From contig NZ_BQHI01000001.1 in the NCBI RefSeq assembly GCF_021603585.1, forward strand, positions 1 to 64,000: a DNA stretch of 64,000 nt, given 5' to 3'. The notes under the pieces were generated by a model. The model saw only the letters and a list, made by a program, of their open reading frames with translations, was not told where the DNA came from and ran no database searches. The translations under genes were made by a program, and so were the position numbers. This document shows positions 26,673 through 35,776 of this stretch, piece by piece. The stretch comes from Pseudomonas sputi (GTDB taxonomy: Bacteria; Pseudomonadota; Gammaproteobacteria; Pseudomonadales; Pseudomonadaceae). Position 1 is the first letter of the stretch. Each line of letters begins with the position of its first letter.

Positions 26673-28400
26673 GTGTCGTATTCGCTTTACGCAGTTTCTC
26701 GTAGTCGTTCTCTGCCGCGCCCGCTGTTGTCGGCCTTGTTGCTGAGTGTATCTGCGCCCAGCGTTCTCGCCGCCGAAGCGCCAGCCTCTGGCCAGGAAGT
26801 GTTGCGCCAGCAGCAACTGCAACAGCGCGATCTGCAACAGCTGCAACTCGAACAGCGCAAGCGCCAACTGGAGCGCGGCGCGTTCGGCCCGACGCCTGCC
26901 ACTGCGGCCATTCCTGAATCGATCAAACCCGACGAGCACTGCTGGCCCCTGAGCGGCACGCGCATCGGCGGCGTCACGCTGATCGACCGCGACCAACTCA
27001 ACGCTCGCATTAAACCGCTTCTGGCGCCGTGCATGGGCGTCGGTCAGATCAACCATTTGCTGGCAACCCTCACCGCGCTGTACGTGGAGAAGGGCTACAT
27101 CGCCAGTCGGCCGTACCTGAGCAGCGCGCCAGCGGCGGGGCAGTCGCTGGATATTCTGATCGACGAAGGCTACATCGAGTCCATCGAACTGGCCGACCAG
27201 AGCCTGCCGGTGTCCCTCGGCGGGGCGTTCCCGGGCATGCTCGGCAAGCCGCTGAACCTGCGGGATCTGGAACAGGGGCTGGATCAGTTGAATCGTCTGC
27301 GCTCGCTCGACCTGACCGCCGACATCGCCCCCGGAAGCCAGCCCGGCGCGTCAAAAATCATCCTGCGTTCGCGTACCTCCGGGCAGTCACGCTGGGCCCT
27401 CGGTGCCGGTTTCGACAACCTCGGCAGCGCCAGCACCGGCCGCGATCGCGACACGCTGAGCCTGACCCTCGACAGTCCGCTCGAACTCAACGACCTGTTA
27501 AGCCTCAGCGCCAGCGACACCCTCAACCAGGGCGACCGCTACAGCCGCAACGCCAGCCTCTACTACGCGATTCCCTACGGTTACTGGACGTTCAGCACCT
27601 TCGCCAGCCACGCCGAATACCGCGCGCCGTTCAAGCTCAGCACGGCGACCCTGTACAGCACCGGCATCACCGATCAGCTCAGCCTGCGCGCCGACCGGGT
27701 GTTGTGGCGCGACCAGAGCCACCAGCTCAGCGCCAACCTGCAACTGGCGCACAAGGACGTCGACAGCTATCTGGAAAACGTCCGCCTCGGCATCCAGAGC
27801 CCGACCCTGACCGTGGCCGAAGCCGGGCTGAATCTGTTCTGGCTCGATCGTGCGGTGTGGAATCTCGACATCAACTACGCCCAGGGCTTGCGCGGGTTCG
27901 GTGCCGACGATGATGCCGATCATCAGGTCAAGAATCTGCCCAAGGCCCAGTTTCGCAAGTACCGGGCCGGCCTCAGCCAGTGGCGCAACGGTCAGCTCGG
28001 CGCGCAAGCCTGGCAATGGCAGAGCCAACTCAATGTGCAGTACAGCCCGGATCCGTTGCCGGCGATCGAACAGTTGCTCGGCACCGACGATTCCGCCGTG
28101 CGCGGTTACCGGGTCAGCAGCGCGTCCGGCGCCAGCGGCGCGATCTGGCGCAACACCTTGCGCCTGCCGCTGCGCAGCGATTTGCCGGTGCAGCTCACCC
28201 CGCGCGTCGGCCTCGACCACGGCTGGATCAAGGCCGATCACGGCGCCTCGGGCAAACGCCTGAGCGGCGCCAGCGTCGGCCTCAACCTGGGTTGGAAAAA
28301 CCTGCAAGTGGATGTCGATTACCAACGCAGCCTGAACACCCCGACCGGCCTGCACCGCGAGCCTGAAACCTGGCTGATGCGGGTCGGATTACAGATATGA
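26673..28400 (+). CDS. two-partner secretion outer-membrane transporter (ShlB/FhaC/HecB family)
   Basis: A 575-residue TpsB. The signal peptide ends SVLAAEA; a Gln-rich helix (residues about 45-70) is typical of FhaC's plug helix; POTRA domains span about 90-240 (GTRIGGVTLID, GYIASRPYLSSA); the barrel contains the VRGYR motif. It exports the TpsA protein encoded next. Translation begins at a GTG, with AAGGA seven bases before it. Confidence 0.9.
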   Translation: MSYSLYAVSRSRSLPRPLLSALLLSVSAPSVLAAEAPASGQEVLRQQQLQQRDLQQLQLEQRKRQLERGAFGPTPATAAIPESIKPDEHCWPLSGTRIGGVTLIDRDQLNARIKPLLAPCMGVGQINHLLATLTALYVEKGYIASRPYLSSAPAAGQSLDILIDEGYIESIELADQSLPVSLGGAFPGMLGKPLNLRDLEQGLDQLNRLRSLDLTADIAPGSQPGASKIILRSRTSGQSRWALGAGFDNLGSASTGRDRDTLSLTLDSPLELNDLLSLSASDTLNQGDRYSRNASLYYAIPYGYWTFSTFASHAEYRAPFKLSTATLYSTGITDQLSLRADRVLWRDQSHQLSANLQLAHKDVDSYLENVRLGIQSPTLTVAEAGLNLFWLDRAVWNLDINYAQGLRGFGADDDADHQVKNLPKAQFRKYRAGLSQWRNGQLGAQAWQWQSQLNVQYSPDPLPAIEQLLGTDDSAVRGYRVSSASGASGAIWRNTLRLPLRSDLPVQLTPRVGLDHGWIKADHGASGKRLSGASVGLNLGWKNLQVDVDYQRSLNTPTGLHREPETWLMRVGLQI

Positions 28401-28494
28401 ACGTCAGTGAACAACAGCCATCGGACCTGAGCGCGACAGCCGTGGCCTTCAACTCAACGCGCAACGTGATGCCGCACTACATGGAGAGTTTTTT

Positions 28495-31400
28495 ATGCCA
28501 ATGAACACCTTTGCGTTTCATCTTTCCCCACGGGGCAAACTGCGCTGGGCCATCGCCAGCCTGTTTCTGGTCGCCCACCTGCCGGGCGCCATGGCCGGCG
28601 GTGTGGTGGTCGCGCCCGGCCCCGGCGGCACCGCGCAACTGCAAACTCAGGGTGGCGTCCCGATCGTCAATATCGTCGCGCCCAACGGCTCGGGCCTGTC
28701 CCATAACCAGTTCCTCGACTACAACGTCGACCGTCAGGGCCTGGTGCTGAACAACGCCTTGCAGGCCGGGCAATCGCAGCTCGCCGGGCAACTGGCGGCC
28801 AACCCGCAATTGCAGGGCCAGGCCGCGAGCGTGATCCTCAACGAAGTGATCAGCCGCAACCCGTCGGCCATCAACGGTGCGCAGGAAATCTTCGGCCGCG
28901 CCGCCGACTACGTGCTTGCCAACCCGAACGGCATTTCGGTGAACGGCGGCAGCTTCATCAACACGCCGAACGCCAACCTGGTGGTCGGCCGTCCCGAGCT
29001 GAACGACGGCAAGCTGCAAGCTCTGAGCACCCGCGATGCCACCGGCCAGTTGCAGATCCAGGGCGGCGGCCTGAGCAATGGCGAAGGTTCGATCAACCTG
29101 ATCGCGCCGCGCATCGACAGCCAGGGCGCAATCACTGCGCGTGACCAACTGAACCTCACCGTCGGGCGCAATCAGATCGACTACGCCAGCGGCCAGGTGA
29201 AGGCCGTGGACCCGGCGGGCAACACCACCGATCAACGGATCGACGCCAGCCTGTTCGGCGCGATGCAGGCCGGGCGCATCAACATTGTCAGCACCGCTGA
29301 AGGCGCGGGCGTGAAGGTCGGGGCTGTGCAAGTCGCCGGGCGCGACGGCGTGCAGATTCGGTCGGCGGGCGATTTGAGCGTCAGCGGCCAGGCGATCCCG
29401 GACAGCCTCGACGTGACCCGCGCCGGCATCCGCAGCAGCCAGGGCGACGTCGGCCTGCACAGCGGCAAGGACCTGACGCTGGCGGCCACCGATGTCAGCG
29501 GTCGCGACGTGAAGGTCGAGGCCAAACGCAACCTGACCCTGACCACCGTCGAAAGCCGCAAGCTCCAGGAACAGCGCGAGAACTGGAACAACAGCACCCT
29601 CGGCATCACCTGGGAAACCTACGAGCGCACCCAGACCGACAGCGATTCGCGCCAGCACGGCAGCCAGATCATCGCCAGCCGCGACGCGCAGTTGGCGTCC
29701 GGTAAAGACACCGAACTGAAAGCCGCCAAGGTCGAGGCGAAGAACAATCTCAGCGTGCAAAGCGGCGGCGATCTGCGCCTGACCGCCGCCACTGAAAGCC
29801 ACACCCAGACCGATCAAGGCAAGCACCGCAAACATCTGTGGAAAGCCGATTGGGACAGCAGCAGCGAAGAGCAGCGCAGCATCACCAGCCAGTTGAAGGC
29901 CGGCAACATCGCCCTGCAAACCGCCGCACTGTTGCGCGCCGAAGGCGCCGAGCTGAACAGCGCCGGCGATCTGCAACTGGCCGGCAAACAAGTGGACATC
30001 ACCACCGCGACCCGCACCCATCGCAGCAGCGACAACCGCTATTCCGGTGATCTGGTCGGCGGTGGCTTTTTCGGCAAGACCGGCGATGCCGACAAGGGCC
30101 AGACCCAGCATCAGGGCAGCAAGGTCAACGCGGCCGGCAAACTGCTGGTCAAGGCTGACGACGTGCGCATCAGCGGCAGTCAGGTGCGGGGTGGCAAGGA
30201 CGCCAGCGTGATCAGCGACAACGGTTCGCTGACCATCGACGGCGTGCAGGACACCTCACACAGCAACAACCACGACAAGGACAGCAAGTTCTTCGGCATC
30301 ACCAAGGACGAGTCGCGCCAGAGCAGCAAGGACAGCACCACGGTGCGCAGCGAGCTGGCGTCCGACAGCAACCTCAAGCTCAAAAGCGCCAAGGACATCG
30401 AAGTCGCCGGCTCCACGGTCAAGGCTGACGGCGCGCTGGTGGCCGAGGCTGCGGGTGACGTGAACGTGCATTCCACGCAGAACACCCACGACAGCAGCAA
30501 CAGCACGCAAACCCGTGGTTTCGACGCCTACGCCAAGGAGCACACGGCGGAGCAATATCGCGCCGGCGTGCATTACGCAGACAAGGCGCAAACCTTCACC
30601 GCCAACGATGTCACGCAGCAGGGTTCCAGCCTCAGCGGCGGCAGCGTACAGGTGAAGGCGGGCGGCGACGTGACACTCAAGGGCGCCGAGGTGAAATCCA
30701 CCGCTGGCGACACCACGCTGAGCGGCAAGAACGTCTCGCTGCTGGCCGAGCAGGACAGCCACACCACCTCAACTGAAACCCGCAGCACCGGCGGCGGTTT
30801 CTATTACACCGGCGGCCTCGACCGCGCGGGCAGCGGTGTGGATTTCTCGCACAGTACTTCGCAGGACACCACCGCTAAAACCACTGCACAAACCACCGGC
30901 GTGCAGAGCAGCGGCAGCCTGAACATCAACGCTGACAAGCTCGCCACCGAAGGCGCGCAACTGAAGGCCGGCAACGGTCTGAACGTCGTCGCCAACCAAG
31001 TGGACAACCGTGCTGCCAGCCACACCGAAAGCAGCACCCACAGCGAGAGCAACTGGTCGGCGGACATCGGCACCAACGTCGAGTACAAAGACATCACCCG
31101 GCCGATTGCCGGCGCGGTGAAAGACGTGCTCGACGGCAAAGTGCCGGACAAGGACGCACTGACCAATCTTGGTCAGCCGAACGTCGGTATCGACGTGGCA
31201 ATCGGTCATGCCGACGCCGATAAAACCGAGCAGGGCAGTAACGCCGTGGTCAGCCGGTTCGACGGCCAGACCGTGGAGGTGAAGGTCGGCGGCACCCTGC
31301 ACGACCAGGGCACCCAGTACAACGCCAGCGCCGGTAAAGTGAACATCAGCGCCGATAAACTGGTGGCCGATGCCGCGAACAACACCCGCAGCAGCACCGA

Positions 31401-32964
31401 CCATTCGGTCGATGCCAAGGTCGATGTGCGCGTCTACACCAAAACCGGTGAAGACGTGAACGTGGCCGGCAGCGGCGCGGGTGGCAGCAGCCAGTCGAGC
31501 AAGAACAGCGCCACGGCGGTGGTCGGCGGTTACGCTGGCAATCAGGGTGTGAACATCAATGTTGGCCGCGACGCACAGTTCGAAGGCAGCCGTTTCGACG
31601 GCGGGCAGGGCGGTGTCAGCGTCAAGACCGGCGGTGACCTGGCCCTGAATCAGGCCAACGATCGCCAGAGCAGTGACAGCTCCAGCCTGCGCGGCAATGG
31701 CTCGCTGACCGTCGGCACCTTGCCGGGCACCGACGGCACCAATGTCGATCTCGGCGCCGGGTTCCAGCTCGATCACGAGGACAACAAAACCAGCGACAGC
31801 CAGGCCCATGTCGCCAGCCTCAGCGGCAACGGCCCGGTGCAATTGAGCAGCGGCGGCAATCAGGTGCAACAAGGCACGAAGATCGACAGTGCTGGTGCTA
31901 TCGACCTGAAGGCGGACGGCAAGCTCGACCTGCAAGCGGCCACCGACTCGCACGTCGCCAACGGCAGCCATCTCGGCGGCGGCCTGAAGGCGGGTGGCAG
32001 CAAGACCAGCAGCGAGAAGAGCCACGATAAGGGCGGCAACCTCAGCGGCAACTTCAACGTCGGCCGGGTCAACGAGAACACCCAGACCCTCAGCGGTGGC
32101 CAGCTCAACAGCCAGAACGGCATCGCGCTGAGTGGCGATTCGGTGCACCTGCAAGGCACTCAGGTCAGCGCGCCAAACGTCAACATCGACGCGCAGACGG
32201 GCGGTTTCGTTCAGGAGTCTGCGCAGTCAACCGACAGCCGCAACAACTGGAATGTGGCGTTGAACGCCGGTGGCAATCTGAGCAAAAGCACCCCGACCGC
32301 CGCCGATGAAAAAGTCAGCAGCGATCACGGCTTCAGTGCCGGGGCCAAAGTCGGCGTGGACTACCTGCAAGGCACCACCCAGCAGAACAGCCAGATCAAG
32401 GCTGACACTGTGGTGTTGAACAGCGGTGGCGATGCAAGCCTGGATGGTGCGCGGATCGATGCGCGCAATGTCAGCGGCAACGTGGCGGGTGATCTCTCGG
32501 TCGAAAGCCGTCAGGACTCCAGCACTCACGCCAAGGTTGATGTGGATCTGGGCCTGACCGCCAAGAAGACTCCGGCCGATGACAAGGGAAAACTCGCGGG
32601 CACCGACTACAAACCAACGCTGAAAGTGGACGGGGAATACGCGCACAAGGACAGCGTCAAACAGGCCTCCGGCATCAGCGCTAGTCAGGGTGTGAACCTC
32701 ACTGTCGGCGGCGCTACGCAGCTGACCGGTGCGCGGATTTCCGCCACCGAAGGCAAGGTCGATCTGGGCGGTTCGAAGGTCAGCAGCCGCGACCTGAACA
32801 ACCGTGGTTTCGGTGTGAAGGCCGGCCTGGACCTGCCGCAGAAAACCGAGGAAAGCGCACCGAAGGTGTCCCTTGAAAACGGCAACCTGAAAGTCGGTCC
32901 GGTGACTCTGAGCGGTCACCTGGACAGTCAGGTACTTCAGGCCGGGATCGACAAGAAAGGCTGA
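28495..32964 (+). CDS. filamentous haemagglutinin-type TpsA exoprotein
   Basis: A 1489-residue secreted beta-helical protein. The signal peptide ends GAMA. The TPS secretion domain follows (IVNIVAPNGSGLSHNQFLDY, and NPNGI near residue 147). The rest is degenerate haemagglutinin repeats rich in Gly, Ser, Asn and Asp, such as GGDVTLKGAEVKS. It ends VLQAGIDKKG without a VENN motif or a recognisable C-terminal toxin, so it looks like an adhesin or biofilm factor rather than a contact-dependent inhibition toxin. GGAG precedes the ATG. Confidence 0.9.
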   Translation: MPMNTFAFHLSPRGKLRWAIASLFLVAHLPGAMAGGVVVAPGPGGTAQLQTQGGVPIVNIVAPNGSGLSHNQFLDYNVDRQGLVLNNALQAGQSQLAGQLAANPQLQGQAASVILNEVISRNPSAINGAQEIFGRAADYVLANPNGISVNGGSFINTPNANLVVGRPELNDGKLQALSTRDATGQLQIQGGGLSNGEGSINLIAPRIDSQGAITARDQLNLTVGRNQIDYASGQVKAVDPAGNTTDQRIDASLFGAMQAGRINIVSTAEGAGVKVGAVQVAGRDGVQIRSAGDLSVSGQAIPDSLDVTRAGIRSSQGDVGLHSGKDLTLAATDVSGRDVKVEAKRNLTLTTVESRKLQEQRENWNNSTLGITWETYERTQTDSDSRQHGSQIIASRDAQLASGKDTELKAAKVEAKNNLSVQSGGDLRLTAATESHTQTDQGKHRKHLWKADWDSSSEEQRSITSQLKAGNIALQTAALLRAEGAELNSAGDLQLAGKQVDITTATRTHRSSDNRYSGDLVGGGFFGKTGDADKGQTQHQGSKVNAAGKLLVKADDVRISGSQVRGGKDASVISDNGSLTIDGVQDTSHSNNHDKDSKFFGITKDESRQSSKDSTTVRSELASDSNLKLKSAKDIEVAGSTVKADGALVAEAAGDVNVHSTQNTHDSSNSTQTRGFDAYAKEHTAEQYRAGVHYADKAQTFTANDVTQQGSSLSGGSVQVKAGGDVTLKGAEVKSTAGDTTLSGKNVSLLAEQDSHTTSTETRSTGGGFYYTGGLDRAGSGVDFSHSTSQDTTAKTTAQTTGVQSSGSLNINADKLATEGAQLKAGNGLNVVANQVDNRAASHTESSTHSESNWSADIGTNVEYKDITRPIAGAVKDVLDGKVPDKDALTNLGQPNVGIDVAIGHADADKTEQGSNAVVSRFDGQTVEVKVGGTLHDQGTQYNASAGKVNISADKLVADAANNTRSSTDHSVDAKVDVRVYTKTGEDVNVAGSGAGGSSQSSKNSATAVVGGYAGNQGVNINVGRDAQFEGSRFDGGQGGVSVKTGGDLALNQANDRQSSDSSSLRGNGSLTVGTLPGTDGTNVDLGAGFQLDHEDNKTSDSQAHVASLSGNGPVQLSSGGNQVQQGTKIDSAGAIDLKADGKLDLQAATDSHVANGSHLGGGLKAGGSKTSSEKSHDKGGNLSGNFNVGRVNENTQTLSGGQLNSQNGIALSGDSVHLQGTQVSAPNVNIDAQTGGFVQESAQSTDSRNNWNVALNAGGNLSKSTPTAADEKVSSDHGFSAGAKVGVDYLQGTTQQNSQIKADTVVLNSGGDASLDGARIDARNVSGNVAGDLSVESRQDSSTHAKVDVDLGLTAKKTPADDKGKLAGTDYKPTLKVDGEYAHKDSVKQASGISASQGVNLTVGGATQLTGARISATEGKVDLGGSKVSSRDLNNRGFGVKAGLDLPQKTEESAPKVSLENGNLKVGPVTLSGHLDSQVLQAGIDKKG

Positions 32965-33010
32965 GTGCTTACTGGTTGGAGGTGGCGAGTGTTGCCTCCA
33001 CTGTCAATCC

Positions 33011-33099
33011 CTGTGGGAGCGGCCTGCACGCGATCGCGATGTGTCAGTCAACCATGGTGTTGCTGACGAGCCGCGAGCTCGAGCAGGCTTGCTCCCACA
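33011..33099. repeat. Pseudomonas REP-type inverted repeat pair
   Basis: TGTGGGAGCGGCCTGC at the left and GCAGGCTTGCTCCCACA at the right are inverted copies of the common Pseudomonas REP element, with GTGTCAGTCA between. It lies after tpsA and is probably a REPIN-like unit. Confidence 0.75.
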
Positions 33100-33222
33100 T
33101 TTTTTTGTGCGGCAGAAACCGCCATGAGCCTGGCGTGTCGCGGTCTGTTGGAAAAAATGCCGGATGACGACTAGCGTCATGAAACGGATGCTCACTGCAA
33201 GGGACTGACGGAGTGCAATTTC

Positions 33223-34059
33223 ATGGGCAAGAAGTTTGGCAGCAGTTGGTGGATCGATGAAGGGGTGTTGATGTCGGATGAGCGGGCGCAGGATCTTGCG
33301 GCGGCCGCCGATCATTTTCCGGACGAATACGACCCGATGATCTTTCTCACTGGCGATGCCCACCGGGAACCTCCATTTCAGTGGGCAGCGCAGGGCGTCT
33401 GGGCAGACTTTTTCGGCCCGTTGATCGAGGACAACAAGATCGTCTGCCATGTCGAACAGTATCCACAGGCCGTCACGCGTCAGTCGGTGCCGCCGCTGTT
33501 CGCGCCGGTTTTCGACCGGGGCAAGGTTTTCGGCTGGGAGCACAAGGTGTTCCCGATTCTCGAAAACCTGATGAAGAACTACTTCAACAAAGCCCATGAC
33601 TTTCCAGCCAATGTCAACGTTGCATTCGTCCGAGGCATGCTGGACGACTGCAAAAAAGTCGCGGACATGGGGTTTCTCAAGACTGAGTACAAGGCCCTCG
33701 TCGACTTTGCCAGGCCCTATGTGGGGGAGAGGACCGGGTTCGAGAAATTCCAGGCTCTGTTCGGTTCCGCTCCATCCCCGAACACGCTGCTGTCGGCCAA
33801 GGACGGCGGCCAGTTCAAGGAACTCTATTCGAACTACGTGAAGGCCGGCATGGGGTTGCGCACGGGCATTCATCCCTACATCGCGCCTTCGATCCAGCAC
33901 CTCATCGACACTTATCGTGACCACATGCACCTGATTACTTGCGGCGATGCCCACCTGCTGGTCAATCCCCTGTATCAGTACCTGCACCCACCGGTGGGCT
34001 GCTTCGGGATTGTCGACCCGGATCAGGGCAAAAGCGTTGGCAAGGTCAAAGGCAAATAG
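33223..34059 (+). CDS. protein of unknown function with two GDAH motifs
   Basis: A 278-residue protein that I do not recognise. It has no signal peptide or membrane helix. Two similar motifs stand out: MIFLTGDAHREPPFQW and HLITCGDAHLLVNPLYQY, each hydrophobic strand-GDAH, which could be metal or phosphate sites. It is rich in Phe, Tyr and Trp, and ends in a basic GKSVGKVKGK tail. GGAG ten bases before the ATG supports the start. It lies 258 bases after tpsA with a REP pair between and upstream of fecI, so it may be transcribed alone. Confidence 0.65.
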   Translation: MGKKFGSSWWIDEGVLMSDERAQDLAAAADHFPDEYDPMIFLTGDAHREPPFQWAAQGVWADFFGPLIEDNKIVCHVEQYPQAVTRQSVPPLFAPVFDRGKVFGWEHKVFPILENLMKNYFNKAHDFPANVNVAFVRGMLDDCKKVADMGFLKTEYKALVDFARPYVGERTGFEKFQALFGSAPSPNTLLSAKDGGQFKELYSNYVKAGMGLRTGIHPYIAPSIQHLIDTYRDHMHLITCGDAHLLVNPLYQYLHPPVGCFGIVDPDQGKSVGKVKGK

Positions 34060-34153
34060 GCTGTTTGCATCCTCTTGTCGAGGGACCCAGGAATGATTTG
34101 CCGGGCTTAATAGGAAGTATTACCATTAACGCCCCTTTCCTCAGCACGCCGCA

Positions 34154-34654
34154 ATGATCCCCATGCTGCCCCGCAGACCCGGCTTTCTCGAGCATTACGA
34201 AGAGTTGATCGGCACCTGGACCCGTCGCCTGCGCAATCGCTCGCAGGCCGAGGACCTGGCGCATGACACTTTTGTGCGGGTGCTCGAATCCGATTCGTCG
34301 GCGGTGCAGCAACCCCGGGCGTATCTGCATCAGACGGCGCGCAACATCGCGGTGGATGGCTATCGGCGTCAGGACCGGCGGGGGGCCATGGAGTCGGAGG
34401 CGATCGATCTCAGTGAGTCGCCGACCGGCGACCCGGAGCATTACATGCATGCGATCCAGCTGGCCGATTCCATCGAACGGGCGCTCACGGAGCTTCCGGT
34501 CAACTGCCGACGAATTTTCGTCTGGCAGAAGATCGAGGGCCTGACCCAGGCGGAAATCGCCGAACGGCTGGGCCTGTCCAGGAACATGGTGGAAAAGTAT
34601 ATGATCCGCACCCTGCGGCATCTGCGTGATCGCCTGGACGGGGCGCAATCATGA
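34154..34654 (+). CDS. fecI: ECF sigma factor FecI
   Basis: A 166-residue ECF sigma factor: region 2 QAEDLAHDTFVRVLES and region 4 LPVNCRRIFVWQKIEGLTQ, AEIAERLGLSRNMVEKYM. It precedes fecR and a receptor that closely resembles ferric citrate receptor FecA, so I assign it as FecI. An ATG at 34163 is an alternative start. The AT-rich stretch at 34109-34131 upstream is the best place for a Fur site, but the match is weak. Confidence 0.87.
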   Translation: MIPMLPRRPGFLEHYEELIGTWTRRLRNRSQAEDLAHDTFVRVLESDSSAVQQPRAYLHQTARNIAVDGYRRQDRRGAMESEAIDLSESPTGDPEHYMHAIQLADSIERALTELPVNCRRIFVWQKIEGLTQAEIAERLGLSRNMVEKYMIRTLRHLRDRLDGAQS

Positions 34655-34694
34655 GCCGTGGCGTCTTTTCATCCCCAGCCAAACAGGACATTCC

Positions 34695-35678
34695 ATGATG
34701 GATACTCGTGATTGCGCGTGCGGGCAAACAACGGTGCGCGATGACGCGGCACGCTGGTTTGTGCGTTTGCAGGAGCCAGCGGTCGATGCCGAACAATACC
34801 GGAACTTCGAGGCCTGGCTGAACGAACATCCCCAGCACCGTGACGAATTTCAGTTGCTGCAAGGCTTGTGGACGGCGGCAGATCTGCTGCCGGCGCCACG
34901 GCTCAAGGCCCTGTGCGAAACCCCGCCGGCGCGGCGCCAACGCCGTCCATTATTGCGTTATGCCGTGGCGGCCAGTGTGGTGGCGGTGGCGCTCGGACTT
35001 GGTCTGTTCAGCGGTCTGAATCATCCGCAGGGTTACAGCGCCGAGTTCGTCACCGCGCTCGGCGAGCGCAAGCATGTGGCGCTGCCGGACGGTTCGATGA
35101 TCGACCTCAACAGCCGCAGCCGTCTGCAGGTGCGGTTTGAAAAGGATCGACGGCTCATCGAACTGACCGAGGGCGAAGCGATGTTCAGCGTCGAACACGA
35201 CACGTCCCGCCCGTTCGTGGTCGAGGCCGGCAGCGGCAAGGTCACCGTCACGGGCACCCGCTTCGATGTGCGCCGCGACGTGACCCAGACCCGGGTCGCC
35301 GTGGAGCAGGGCACGGTCAAGGTGCAGGGCCGTGATGCGGCCGATGCCGATTTCATCAGCCTGACCGCCGGCCTCGGCACGCGGATCGATGCCCAGGGCA
35401 AAGTGGCGCCAGCCTATGCGGTCAACCCGGCGGAACTGACGGCCTGGCGCAGCGGCAAACTGGTGTTCAACAACGCCAGCCTCGGTGAGGTCGCCGAGCA
35501 AGTGTCGCGTTACCGCGACAAGCCGCTGACAGTCGCCAACCCCGCCGTGGCCAATTTGCGTCTGACCAGCGTGTTCAAATCCGATAACACCGATGCCTTG
35601 CTCAAGGCCTTGCCGAGCATCCTTCCGGTGGCCGTGCGCACCCTTGCCGACGGTAGCCAGGAAATAATTTCAAAATAA
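34695..35678 (+). CDS. fecR: FecR anti-sigma/signal transducer
   Basis: A 327-residue protein with N-terminal DUF4880-like part (DDAARWFVRLQEPAVDAEQY), a membrane helix near residues 94-112 (YAVAASVVAVALGLGLF) and a periplasmic FecR domain (LPDGSMIDLNSRSRLQVRF, VTGTRFDVRRDV). It passes the signal from FecA to FecI. AGGA seven bases before ATG 34695 decides the start. Confidence 0.88.
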   Translation: MMDTRDCACGQTTVRDDAARWFVRLQEPAVDAEQYRNFEAWLNEHPQHRDEFQLLQGLWTAADLLPAPRLKALCETPPARRQRRPLLRYAVAASVVAVALGLGLFSGLNHPQGYSAEFVTALGERKHVALPDGSMIDLNSRSRLQVRFEKDRRLIELTEGEAMFSVEHDTSRPFVVEAGSGKVTVTGTRFDVRRDVTQTRVAVEQGTVKVQGRDAADADFISLTAGLGTRIDAQGKVAPAYAVNPAELTAWRSGKLVFNNASLGEVAEQVSRYRDKPLTVANPAVANLRLTSVFKSDNTDALLKALPSILPVAVRTLADGSQEIISK

Positions 35679-35690
35679 AATTCAGGTTTT
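35660..35690 (+). promoter_or_regulatory. candidate FecI-dependent promoter of fecA
   Basis: GGAAATAATTTC at 35660-35671, inside the end of fecR, closely resembles the -35 region of the E. coli fecA promoter (GGAAAT, as I remember it); TTCAGG about 17 bases later is a possible -10. It would drive fecA about 90 bases downstream. Confidence 0.5.
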
Positions 35691-35776
35691 TTTCGAGTTC
35701 GTCGTCTTCCTGTTCAACTGCAACTGGTTTGCATTAACAGCCGCACACTCTTGCGATCCACAGGACTCCGTTCGAC

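Noticed and set aside
28477-30111. 544-codon minus-strand frame opposite the TpsA gene
   Set aside because: Shadow of the repetitive exoprotein; Ala/Gly/Val bias and no recognisable domain.
28495-32964. Contact-dependent inhibition toxin CdiA
   Set aside because: No VENN-type motif, no C-terminal toxin, and no small immunity gene directly behind.
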